Below, one piece after another: positions 6,847 through 13,902 of a stretch of DNA of 15,315 bases. Under the pieces are notes generated by a model, which worked only from the letters and a program-made list of their open reading frames with translations, was not told the DNA's origin and did not search any database. The DNA is from Clostridia bacterium. GTDB lineage: Bacteria > Bacillota > Clostridia > Oscillospirales > CAG-272. The stretch spans positions 1 through 15,315 of the forward strand of contig CAAGDE010000180.1 in assembly GCA_900768535.1 (NCBI GenBank). Reading direction: 5' to 3'. Numbering within the stretch: the stretch's first letter is position 1; every line of letters starts with the position of its first letter. Position numbers and translations under genes: made by a program.

Positions 6847-8576
6847 AAAAACAGCTTGCGGCGGACCCGTTCCGCCTGAATGCGGAGCAGATTGCCTGGG
6901 TGGAGGACACCCTGGCTTCGATGTCGGTGGAGGACCGGCTTCACCAGCTTTTCTGCCTGATCACCTACAGTGACGATCCGGAGGAGCTGCGCACGCTTGC
7001 CGAGCAGGTGCGACCCGGCGGGATGATGAGCCGTGCGGTTCCGACCGAACAGGCTCTGCACACGATCCGGACGCTTCAGGAGCATTCCCGCATTCCGCTC
7101 CTTATCAGCGCCAATCTGGAGGCAGGCGGAAACGGACTGCTGACCGACGGAACGCTGTTTGCCAAGCCCATGGCGGTGGCGGCAACCGATGATGCCGAGC
7201 AGGCGCGCCGGCTGGGGGAGATCTGCGGAACGGAGGGAAGCGCGGTCGGGGCAAACTGGGCGTTCGCGCCGATTGTGGATATCGACTACAATTTCCGGAA
7301 TCCGATCACCAATACCCGCACCTACGGAAGCGACCCGGAGCGCGTCCGGCGGATGGGACTGGCGTATGTCGGCGAGGTGCAGAAGCACGGCATGGCGGCT
7401 TGCTGCAAGCATTTTCCGGGGGACGGCAGAGATGAGCGCGACCAGCACATTGCGCCGTCCGTCAACGATTTTTCCTGCGGCGAGTGGGACCGGACCTACG
7501 GCATGATCTACCGTGCGGCAATCACGGCAGGGGTGCAGAGCATCATGGTCGGGCATATCCTCCTGCCCGCCTACAGCCGGCGGTTCAATCCGGCACTGCG
7601 GGACGGGGAGCTGCTCCCGGCATCGGTGAGCTATGAGCTGGTCACGCGTCTGCTGCGGGAACAGCTCGGATTCAACGGGCTGATCGTCACCGATTCCTCC
7701 ACCATGGCGGGCGTGACGGCGTTTCTCCCCCGTGAGCAGCTGGTTCCCATGAGCATTGCGGCGGGGTGCGATATGTTCCTCTTCACCAAGAATCTGGAGG
7801 AGGATCTCTCCTTCATGACGGCAGGGCTCCGGAAAGGGATTTTCACCGAGGAGCGGCTTGCCGGGGCGGTGACGAGAATCCTTGCCCTCAAGGCGGCACT
7901 GCATCTGCCGGAGAAGCGGGAGGCGGGAAGACTGGTTCCGACAGACGACGATGCGAAGCGGGCGGTTGCACAGCCGCTGTTTGCCGAGTGGAGCCGGGAA
8001 TGCGCCGACCGTTCCGTTACCCTGGTCAAGGAGGAACCCGGTGTGCTTCCGCTGACACCGGAGCGTTACCCGCGGGTGCTGTACTGTCCGATCGATAACA
8101 GGGGCACCGGTCAGTCGTTCTTCTCCGGGGAGGCAACGGCAAACCGCCGGTTTGAGGAGCTGCTCCGGAGCGTCGGGTTTTCCGTGACGGTGTTTGAGCC
8201 GGCTCCGGGCATGGAGGGCTTCATGACGCCGGTGCGGGAGATTGCCGGGCGGTATGACCTGATCGTCTATGCCGCCGAGCTTGCCACAAAGTCCAATCAG
8301 ACCGTCGTCAGACCGGAATGGAGCAACCCCATGGGTGCAAATGTTCCCGTGTGGTGTCACTCGGTGCCGACCGTGTTCGTCTCCTTTGAAAATCCGTACC
8401 ATCTTCTCGATGTGCCGCAGATCCGGACCTTTATCAATTGCTACGGCGGAAGCGAGACGGTCATCCGGTCGCTGACGGAGAAGCTGATGGGCAGGAGCCG
8501 CTTTACCGGACGGTCTCCGGTTGATCCGTTCTGCGGAACCTGGGAAGCGAAAAGCATCGCTTCGGAAATTCACTGA
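6843..8576 (+). CDS. Glycoside hydrolase family 3, beta-N-acetylhexosaminidase-like
   Basis: This 577-residue hydrolase has no signal peptide, so it should act in the cytoplasm on imported glycoside. The N-terminal TIM-barrel domain (about 15-330) resembles NagZ-type GH3 enzymes. RTYGSDP (159-165) matches the RSFGxDP substrate-binding motif. KHFPGDGRDERDQH (189-202) matches KHFPGxGxxxxDxH, whose Asp-His pair (D200, H202) supplies acid/base catalysis. VTDSSTM carries the likely nucleophile D284. The rest (about 350-577) looks like the GH3 C-terminal alpha/beta domain. The KHFPGDG form and NLEAGG in place of DxEGG set it apart from classical NagZ, so N-acetylglucosaminide cleavage is likely but another beta-glycoside is possible. 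The 4-nt overlap with the permease gene and the terminator 7 nt after its stop make it the last gene of the transport operon. Confidence 0.9.
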   Translation: MKKQLAADPFRLNAEQIAWVEDTLASMSVEDRLHQLFCLITYSDDPEELRTLAEQVRPGGMMSRAVPTEQALHTIRTLQEHSRIPLLISANLEAGGNGLLTDGTLFAKPMAVAATDDAEQARRLGEICGTEGSAVGANWAFAPIVDIDYNFRNPITNTRTYGSDPERVRRMGLAYVGEVQKHGMAACCKHFPGDGRDERDQHIAPSVNDFSCGEWDRTYGMIYRAAITAGVQSIMVGHILLPAYSRRFNPALRDGELLPASVSYELVTRLLREQLGFNGLIVTDSSTMAGVTAFLPREQLVPMSIAAGCDMFLFTKNLEEDLSFMTAGLRKGIFTEERLAGAVTRILALKAALHLPEKREAGRLVPTDDDAKRAVAQPLFAEWSRECADRSVTLVKEEPGVLPLTPERYPRVLYCPIDNRGTGQSFFSGEATANRRFEELLRSVGFSVTVFEPAPGMEGFMTPVREIAGRYDLIVYAAELATKSNQTVVRPEWSNPMGANVPVWCHSVPTVFVSFENPYHLLDVPQIRTFINCYGGSETVIRSLTEKLMGRSRFTGRSPVDPFCGTWEAKSIASEIH

Positions 8577-8582
8577 TATTCT

Positions 8583-8617
8583 CATCCTTCGCAACAATCT
8601 TTGCGAAGGATGTTTTT
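8583..8617 (+). terminator. Intrinsic terminator of the ABC/GH3 operon
   Basis: CATCCTTCGCAA (8583-8594) and TTGCGAAGGATG (8601-8612) form a perfect 12-bp stem with a 6-nt loop, followed at once by TTTTT (8613-8617). It starts 7 nt after the hydrolase stop codon. Confidence 0.95.
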
Positions 8618-8925
8618 CTCTGTTCATCGTTTCTGCGTATTCAAAATTTCAACCAAATGAATGCATAGATATTCATATTCATAGAAAAGAATATTTTTAC
8701 GGAATATTGCCTCCCGGAATGGAAAAACAACGAATATAATGCCCCGTAGTCGGTATTGAAATCGATAATTTTCGGATATAAATACAGGCGGTTATTTTTT
8801 TATTTTAAAATAACGGATTTTCATGCGTAAAAATTAAAAATAATGAATACGGCAAGGCGCCGGAACTTATATTTCATCGATATTTACCGTCAACTTTAAC
8901 AAAAAATAAAATTCAGTGTTAATAT
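8618..8925. other. AT-rich intergenic region, no gene recognised
   Basis: Base composition drops sharply compared with the flanking genes. No frame here combines a plausible start, ribosome binding site and protein-like sequence. Visible items are a hairpin-capable AT palindrome, GTTATTTT (8791-8798) and AAAATAAC (8807-8814), and a loose promoter-like pair, TTGAAA (8756-8761) and TATAAA (8777-8782), with a short 15-nt spacer. Neither is strong enough to call a transcript. Confidence 0.55.
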
Positions 8926-8953
8926 TTGAAACTTTCAAGAAGAGTTATAATAT
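8926..8953 (+). promoter_or_regulatory. Candidate promoter of the small DUF6514-like gene
   Basis: TTGAAA (8926-8931) is followed after 16 nt by TAATAT (8948-8953). A better -10 hexamer, TATAAT (8946-8951), overlaps it but would leave only a 14-nt spacer. Transcription would begin about 75 nt before the start codon. The -10 region is convincing; the exact -35 is not. Confidence 0.5.
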
Positions 8954-8973
8954 ATTGGAAAGGCAGTGCGGCA

Positions 8974-9001
8974 AATGCCGGATATGGCTGTCCGGAGCAT
9001 T
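8974..9001 (+). other. Leader hairpin upstream of the small gene
   Basis: AATGC-CGGA (8974-8982) can pair with TCCG (8991-8994) and GCATT (8997-9001), leaving a 2-nt bulge (8995-8996) and an 8-nt loop. It lies in the predicted 5' leader and ends about 28 nt before the ribosome binding site. Its function, if any, is unknown. Confidence 0.3.
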
Positions 9002-9038
9002 CTGCATTGCCGGAATTTTATCAACATTGGAGGAAACC

Positions 9039-9308
9039 ATGAACGTGCCACAAAACAGAAAGCACACATCCATCGTCCTGACGCAGGAAACGGTTCACTT
9101 TGGCGGAATGATCCTGGACTACCGATTAGTTGCCTGTCCTTCGCAGACCGAACGTTTCCGTATCTGCGTTACATCCGGAAATGAGACCGTAGAGTCGGCG
9201 CTCGGATGCGACATTGAAACAGCATTGCGGATATATCGGGCAATTCTGGGTGGCAGGGTGACTCCGTGCGGACTGGAGGATGTGCTCTGCGACCTGCAAA
9301 GCGTCTGA
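9039..9308 (+). CDS. Small DUF6514-like protein
   Basis: This 89-residue protein has no signal peptide or membrane segment. It shows the pattern of a small Clostridia family I associate with DUF6514: a beta-rich first half (SIVLTQETVHFGGMILDYRLVA, split here as strands around 11-20 and 25-32), then DIETALRIYRAILGGRVTPCGLEDVLCDL (about 58-86), which corresponds to the conserved ...V..LL..L..G.VTP..L.DVVED.. ending. The frame stays open back to 8916. The ATG at 9039 is chosen because GGAGG (9029-9033) lies 5 nt upstream and the extra upstream residues would overlap the promoter. It stands alone, with its own promoter candidate and a terminator hairpin downstream. No function is known. The family assignment is from memory of the pattern, not from a search. 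Confidence 0.7.
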   Translation: MNVPQNRKHTSIVLTQETVHFGGMILDYRLVACPSQTERFRICVTSGNETVESALGCDIETALRIYRAILGGRVTPCGLEDVLCDLQSV

Positions 9309-9413
9309 ACCGCAAATTCAGGAGAACCGTCTGCCCGGAAGAACGACGGCGCAGGGCGGCATCCCGTAAAAGTCCGGATGCGGGATCCTGTGAATGGAAA
9401 TCTCTGAAATCAT

Positions 9414-9449
9414 ACAGAACAAGTCCCGATGAACCGGGGCTTGTTCTGT
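9414..9449 (+). terminator. Terminator-like hairpin after the small gene
   Basis: A 15-bp stem with one G-T pair joins 9414-9428 (ACAGAACAAGTCCCG) to 9435-9449 (CGGGGCTTGTTCTGT) across a 6-nt loop. Only a short TTAT follows, so termination may be partial. It sits about 105 nt after the stop codon of the small gene and before the next promoter. Confidence 0.7.
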
Positions 9450-9521
9450 TATCCGTTGCGTTGTCCGGATGCCGTCGGTCGCAGAAGATGAAAGAAAAGT
9501 GAAAACTTTTTGGAAAAGGGA

Positions 9522-9550
9522 TTGCAAAAGGCGTGAATTTGTGATACAAT
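9522..9550 (+). promoter_or_regulatory. Promoter of the aminopeptidase-brnQ operon
   Basis: TTGCAA (9522-9527), a 17-nt spacer and TACAAT (9545-9550) form a near-consensus vegetative promoter. Transcription should start near 9557, giving a leader of roughly 138 nt before the aminopeptidase ATG. Confidence 0.85.
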
Positions 9551-9556
9551 AAAGAG

Positions 9557-9694
9557 AATGTTTTTCAGGCACCTCCGTGCAATTCAGGATTGGCGCACGC
9601 ACGCCTTTTTTGTCGGACTTCGCGGTTGCACGGTCGGAATTGCGCGGCGGTGCTTGGATTGCCGGAATGGCGGATTGGGGAAAGGGACGGGATT
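9557..9694 (+). other. Long 5' leader of the aminopeptidase operon with hairpins
   Basis: Two short stems are visible: GCAC/GTGC (9569-9572 with 9577-9580), and GGCG/CGCC (9592-9595 with 9602-9605), the second followed directly by six T residues (9606-9611). The second looks like a very short terminator inside the leader. The rest of the leader has no open frame with a ribosome binding site and matches no riboswitch class I recognise. Confidence 0.35.
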
Positions 9695-11020
9695 ATGAAA
9701 GAAACGGATCAGAGAACGGTACAGGGGCTTCTGGACTTTATCCGGAAGAGCCCGACGGCGTTTCAGGCGGTCGGCACGGCGGCGGGAATGCTGGAGGCGG
9801 CGGGCTTTTGCCGCCTGGAGGAAGGGGAGACATGGTCGCTTACGGCGGGGGAAAAATACTACCTGACGCGCAACCAGTCCTCCATTTTGGCGTTCGCACT
9901 GCCTGCGGGCGATGCCCGGCAGCTGCTTCTGTCGGCAAGCCATACCGATTCGCCGATGTTCAAGCTGAAAAGCGATTACAACGCGCCGGCGTTCGGAACC
10001 TACGTCCGGTTTGACACGGAGGTCTACGGCGGAACGATTCTCTCCAGCTGGATGGACCGTCCGCTCTCCCTTGCCGGGCGCGCCGTTGTGCGCAGAGGGG
10101 AAGCGTACCGTGCGGAGCTGTTCGATATCGGGCGCGATCTCATGGTCATTCCGAATGTCGCCATTCACATGAACCGTGCGGTCAATTCCGGCTATGCCTT
10201 CAATCCGGCGGTTGATATGCTCCCGCTGTTTTCCATGGCAGAGGGCAGTCCCGCGCTGAGTGCTCTGCTTGCGGAACAGCTCGGCTGTGCGGAGGACGCA
10301 ATCGTCGGCATGGATGCCTTCGTCTACAACCGGATGCCCGGCAGCGTATGGGGCGCGGCAAACGAGTTCTTCTCCGCGCCGCGGATCGACAATCTGATGT
10401 GCCTGTACGGAACGCTCAGGGGCTTTCTGGGGGCTGATGCGCGGGAGGACTCCCTGAACCTGTGGTTCAGTGCCGACAACGAGGAGACGGGAAGCGCGAC
10501 CAAGCAGGGCGCCGGTTCGGTTCTGCTCTCCGATACACTGGACCGGATCTGTGAAGCCATGGGCTGGGACAGGCACTGTCTGCTTGCAAACGGGTTCATG
10601 GTGTCGGCGGACAACGGTCATGCCAGGCACCCGAATCACCCGGAGCTGAGCGACCCGAAGAATTCCCCGCGGCTCGGCGGCGGTGTGGTCGTCAAAACCA
10701 ACGCCGCACAGCACTATACCACCGACGGACCCTCTGCGGCACTGTTCGGGGAGCTTTGCAGGATGGCGGGGGTGCCGGTGCAGCAGTTTGCCAACCGGAG
10801 CGACCAGCCCGGCGGCTCCACGCTGGGCAGCATCTCCAATACCAAGGTGCCGCTGATGACGGTCGATATCGGCATGGCACAGCTTGCAATGCACTCGGCA
10901 TACGAGACCGCCGGGTGCGCGGACTGCGACCACTTAGAGCGGGCAATGACCGTATTTTACGGTATGACGCTCCGGTGTGAGGCGGACGGACGGTGGAGAA
11001 TGACGGGGACGCGCACATGA
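9695..11020 (+). CDS. M18 family metalloaminopeptidase
   Basis: This is a cytoplasmic zinc aminopeptidase that removes N-terminal residues from peptides; characterised M18 enzymes often favour acidic residues. The 441-residue length is normal. All metal and catalytic positions of the family can be placed: H83 in SHTDSP, D232 in APRIDNL, E263/E264 in DNEETGS, D306 in VSADNGHARHPN, and H400 in AMHSAYE. The frame stays open upstream to a TTG at 9590, but that extension is Arg-rich and would begin inside the leader. The ATG at 9695 gives the usual start (KETDQRTVQGLLDFIRKSPTAFQA, shown here only as family-like) and follows a weak AAAGGG near 9681. Its stop overlaps the brnQ start (ATGA), which couples peptide breakdown to amino acid transport. 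Confidence 0.93.
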   Translation: MKETDQRTVQGLLDFIRKSPTAFQAVGTAAGMLEAAGFCRLEEGETWSLTAGEKYYLTRNQSSILAFALPAGDARQLLLSASHTDSPMFKLKSDYNAPAFGTYVRFDTEVYGGTILSSWMDRPLSLAGRAVVRRGEAYRAELFDIGRDLMVIPNVAIHMNRAVNSGYAFNPAVDMLPLFSMAEGSPALSALLAEQLGCAEDAIVGMDAFVYNRMPGSVWGAANEFFSAPRIDNLMCLYGTLRGFLGADAREDSLNLWFSADNEETGSATKQGAGSVLLSDTLDRICEAMGWDRHCLLANGFMVSADNGHARHPNHPELSDPKNSPRLGGGVVVKTNAAQHYTTDGPSAALFGELCRMAGVPVQQFANRSDQPGGSTLGSISNTKVPLMTVDIGMAQLAMHSAYETAGCADCDHLERAMTVFYGMTLRCEADGRWRMTGTRT

Positions 11021-12375
11021 AAAAGCTGACAGCAAGGGATTATGTTTATGTGGCTTCCATGCTGTTCGGAATGTTCTTCGGCGCGGGAAATCTGATCTTT
11101 CCGGTCAAAATGGGGCAGATGGCGGGGACCCATGTCGTGCCTGCCATCCTCGGCTTCCTGATTACCGGTGTGGGGCTTCCGCTCCTCGGTGTGGCGGCGC
11201 TCGGAATGTCACGCAGTCAGGGGCTTTACGATCTGTCGCGAAAGGTTGACCGCCGGTACGCGATGTTCTTTACCTGCCTGCTCTACCTGACCATCGGTCC
11301 ATTTTTTGCCATCCCGCGTTGCGCGACCACCTCGTTTACGGTCGGGCTGGAAACCGTGCTGCCGGCAGGGGCGAATCCGCGGCTGTTTCTGCTGCTCTTC
11401 ACGGCGGTGTTTTTCGGTGCCACGCTTGCATTCTCGCTCTTCCCGGGAAAGATCCTGACCTGGGTCGGAAAAATTCTGAACCCGGTCTTTCTGGCCTTTC
11501 TGGCGGTGCTGGTCACGGTTGCGCTGGCGTCCCCGACCGTCTCCGTTTGGGATGTTGCGCCGGAGGGGAGCTATGCCGCAAGCCCGTTTGTTACGGGATT
11601 TCTGGAAGGCTACAATACCATGGACGCCCTGGCGGGGCTGGCTTTCGGCATTGTTGTGGTGCAGGTCATCCGCGACCTCGGCGTCACCGATGCCGGCGCG
11701 GTGGCAGGCTCGACCGCGCGTGCGGGAATCTTCAGCTGTCTGTTCATGGCTCTGATCTACGTTGCCGTCACACTGGTCGGAACCGTCAGCCGCGGGGCGT
11801 TTGCAACGGCGGAAAACGGCGGCATTGCCCTGGCACAGATCGCGCGGTTCCATCTCGGCAGACCGGGGCTTTTTGTCCTTGCGGGAACCGTGACCTTTGC
11901 CTGCCTGAAGACCGCGGTGGGACTGGTAACAAGCTGCTCGGAGACCTTTGTCGCACTCTTTCCGAAGGGTCCGAAATACCGCGTCTGGGCGGTCATTTTC
12001 AGCACGGTGTCCTTCCTGTTTGCCAATTTCGGACTGGGTCGCATCATTTCCTGGTCGGTTCCGGTGCTGATGTTCCTGTATCCGCTTGCCATGACACTGA
12101 TCGTGCTGGCGCTGTGCGGAAGGCTGTTCGGAAACGACCGGGTCGTTTACCTGTGGGTCACGGGTCTGACGCTCATCGGCGCGGTGTACGATTTCCTGCG
12201 CGCCCTGCCGGAAACGGTGCGCTCGGAGGCGTTTGATGCGGGACTGAAAACGGTTGGAAAATTCCTGCCGCTCTCCGGCGAGGGGCTGGGCTGGCTCTGC
12301 CCTGCGGGAATCGGTCTTGTCATCGGTCTGTGTTGGCATATTGTAAAAAAGCGCGCCGGACGCGCAACGGTTTGA
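11017..12375 (+). CDS. brnQ: Branched-chain amino acid transporter BrnQ
   Basis: This 452-residue membrane protein belongs to the LIVCS (BrnQ) family, which moves leucine, isoleucine and valine with a cation. It opens with the family hallmark: LTARDYVYVASMLFGMFFGAG, then NLIFPVKMG (residues about 4-33), followed by about 12 hydrophobic helices. AIPRCATTSFTVG near residue 94 is another family signature. The frame is also open from a GTG at 10993, but ATG 11017 is favoured. It overlaps the aminopeptidase stop by 4 nt, GGGGA lies about 7 nt upstream, and the protein then starts MKKLTARDY, as BrnQ proteins do. The next gene starts 18 nt downstream. Direction of transport is not evident. Next to a peptidase it could import residues or export an excess. 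Confidence 0.95.
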   Translation: MKKLTARDYVYVASMLFGMFFGAGNLIFPVKMGQMAGTHVVPAILGFLITGVGLPLLGVAALGMSRSQGLYDLSRKVDRRYAMFFTCLLYLTIGPFFAIPRCATTSFTVGLETVLPAGANPRLFLLLFTAVFFGATLAFSLFPGKILTWVGKILNPVFLAFLAVLVTVALASPTVSVWDVAPEGSYAASPFVTGFLEGYNTMDALAGLAFGIVVVQVIRDLGVTDAGAVAGSTARAGIFSCLFMALIYVAVTLVGTVSRGAFATAENGGIALAQIARFHLGRPGLFVLAGTVTFACLKTAVGLVTSCSETFVALFPKGPKYRVWAVIFSTVSFLFANFGLGRIISWSVPVLMFLYPLAMTLIVLALCGRLFGNDRVVYLWVTGLTLIGAVYDFLRALPETVRSEAFDAGLKTVGKFLPLSGEGLGWLCPAGIGLVIGLCWHIVKKRAGRATV

Positions 12376-12393
12376 GAAAGGAAGGACGGCAGT

Positions 12394-13887
12394 ATGTATA
12401 AACAGGGATTTGATAACGATCTGTATATCACCACGCAGTCACAGCACATCCGCGACCGCATCGGACAGTTCGGCGGCAAGCTCTATCTGGAGTTCGGCGG
12501 GAAGCTGTTTGACGATTTCCATGCGTCGCGCGTCCTGCCCGGATTCGAACCGGACAGCAAGATCCGGATGCTGATTCAGCTGAAGGAGCAGGCGGAGATC
12601 GTCATTGTCATCAATGCGAACGATATCGAAAAGAACAAGGTGCGCGGTGATCTCGGAATTACCTATGATCTGGATGTGCTCCGGCTCATCGATGCCTTCC
12701 GCAGCTTCGGGCTGTATGTCGGGAGCGTGGTGCTCACGCGCTGGCAGGAGCAGCCCGCCGCCGAAAAATTCCGCCGCAGGCTGGAGTCGCTCGGCGTCCG
12801 GGTCTATAAGCACTACACCATTCCGGGTTACCCCTCGGATCTCTCCCGCATCGTCAGCGAGGAGGGCTTCGGAAAGAACGATTACATCGAAACCGAGCGC
12901 TCACTGGTGGTTGTCACCGCACCGGGACCCGGAAGCGGCAAAATGGCGACCTGTCTGAGCCAGCTCTATCACGACCACAAGCGCGGCATCCGTGCGGGTT
13001 ACGCCAAGTTTGAGACCTTCCCGATCTGGAATCTGCCGCTGAAGCATCCGGTCAATCTGGCGTATGAGGCGGCAACGGCGGATCTGAACGACCTGAACAT
13101 GATCGACTATTTCCACCTGGAAGCCTACGGGACACCTGCCGTCAACTACAACCGCGACCTGGAAATCTTCCCGGTGCTGAGCGCGATCCTTGCGCGCATC
13201 GGCGGAACCTCGCCCTATCAGTCTCCCACCGACATGGGCGTGAATATGGCGGGAAACTGCATCTATGACGATGAGGCGGTGCGTGCGGCGGCGAATACGG
13301 AGATCATCCGGCGCTATTACAACGCACTGTGCGAGAGCCGGAAGAGCGGGGAGAGCGAACCCTCGCACGATGTGGAAAAGCTCAAGCTGATCATGCAGAA
13401 CGCAGGGCTGGACATCACCGACCGCGCCGTTGCGGTGGCGGCGAACAAAAAGGCGGAGACGACCGGAAAGCCGGCGGCGTCAATCGAGCTTCCGGACGGC
13501 AGAATCGTGACCGGAAAGACCTCCCGTCTGCTCGGCGCGGCATCGGCGGCACTGCTCAATGCGCTCAAGGTCATGGCGGACATCGATGACCGCATCGACC
13601 TCATTTCCCCGGAGATTCTCGGACCCATCACCGATCTCAAGGTTCATGTGCTGGGGAGCAAGAATCCGAGACTGCATACCAACGAGCTGCTGATTGCCCT
13701 GTCGGTCTGTGCCGAAAACGATCCGATTGCCGCCAAAGCGCGTGAACAGCTGATGAATCTGCGGCACTGCGAAATGCATTCCTCGGTCATTCTGGCGCAA
13801 AGCGATGTCCACACGCTGAAAAAGCTGGGACTGAACCTGACGTGCGAGCCGGTCTATGAAAGCAAGCGTCTGTATCATAACCGCTGA
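12394..13887 (+). CDS. DUF1846 / UPF0371 family protein
   Basis: This 497-residue soluble protein matches the DUF1846 (UPF0371) family, common in Firmicutes and Actinobacteria. The full family length is present. Recognisable parts are the N-terminal GFDNDLYITTQSQHIRDRI and FGGKLFDDFHASRVLPGF segments (from about residue 5), NANDIEKNKVRGDLGITYD (75-93), and a glycine-rich, P-loop-like APGPGSGKMATCLSQLYHD (176-194). Conserved downstream stretches are FPIWNLPLKHPVNLAYEAAT and NYNRDLEIFPVL. The P-loop-like stretch hints at nucleotide binding, but no activity is established to my knowledge. AAAGGAAGG (12377-12385) lies 8 nt before the ATG and the gap from brnQ is 18 nt, so it is co-transcribed. 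No truncation or frameshift is seen. Confidence 0.92.
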   Translation: MYKQGFDNDLYITTQSQHIRDRIGQFGGKLYLEFGGKLFDDFHASRVLPGFEPDSKIRMLIQLKEQAEIVIVINANDIEKNKVRGDLGITYDLDVLRLIDAFRSFGLYVGSVVLTRWQEQPAAEKFRRRLESLGVRVYKHYTIPGYPSDLSRIVSEEGFGKNDYIETERSLVVVTAPGPGSGKMATCLSQLYHDHKRGIRAGYAKFETFPIWNLPLKHPVNLAYEAATADLNDLNMIDYFHLEAYGTPAVNYNRDLEIFPVLSAILARIGGTSPYQSPTDMGVNMAGNCIYDDEAVRAAANTEIIRRYYNALCESRKSGESEPSHDVEKLKLIMQNAGLDITDRAVAVAANKKAETTGKPAASIELPDGRIVTGKTSRLLGAASAALLNALKVMADIDDRIDLISPEILGPITDLKVHVLGSKNPRLHTNELLIALSVCAENDPIAAKAREQLMNLRHCEMHSSVILAQSDVHTLKKLGLNLTCEPVYESKRLYHNR

Positions 13888-13902
13888 CGGACGGGAGGAG
13901 CT

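Noticed and set aside
6750..8627. Minus-strand open frame of 625 codons opposite the GH3 gene
   Set aside because: The plus-strand frame has all GH3 motifs. The antisense product has no recognisable domain and covers the terminator.
8791..8814. AT palindrome GTTATTTT...AAAATAAC as a terminator or operator
   Set aside because: It is a pure A/T low-complexity stem in an AT-rich stretch, far from any gene end. Chance is a sufficient explanation.
8916..9038. Upstream extension of the small DUF6514-like gene to 8916
   Set aside because: It would begin upstream of the -35/-10 candidate and lacks a ribosome binding site. GGAGG at 9029-9033 clearly serves the ATG at 9039.
9590..9694. TTG-initiated N-terminal extension of the aminopeptidase (35 extra residues)
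   Set aside because: The extension is Arg/Cys-rich and unlike M18 proteins, has no ribosome binding site, and would start only about 33 nt after the predicted transcription start, inside a leader hairpin. ATG 9695 fits the family start.
11209..12339. Minus-strand open frame opposite brnQ
   Set aside because: Its composition is typical of the antisense of a membrane-protein gene (rich in Arg, Gln, His). It has no ribosome binding site or family motif.
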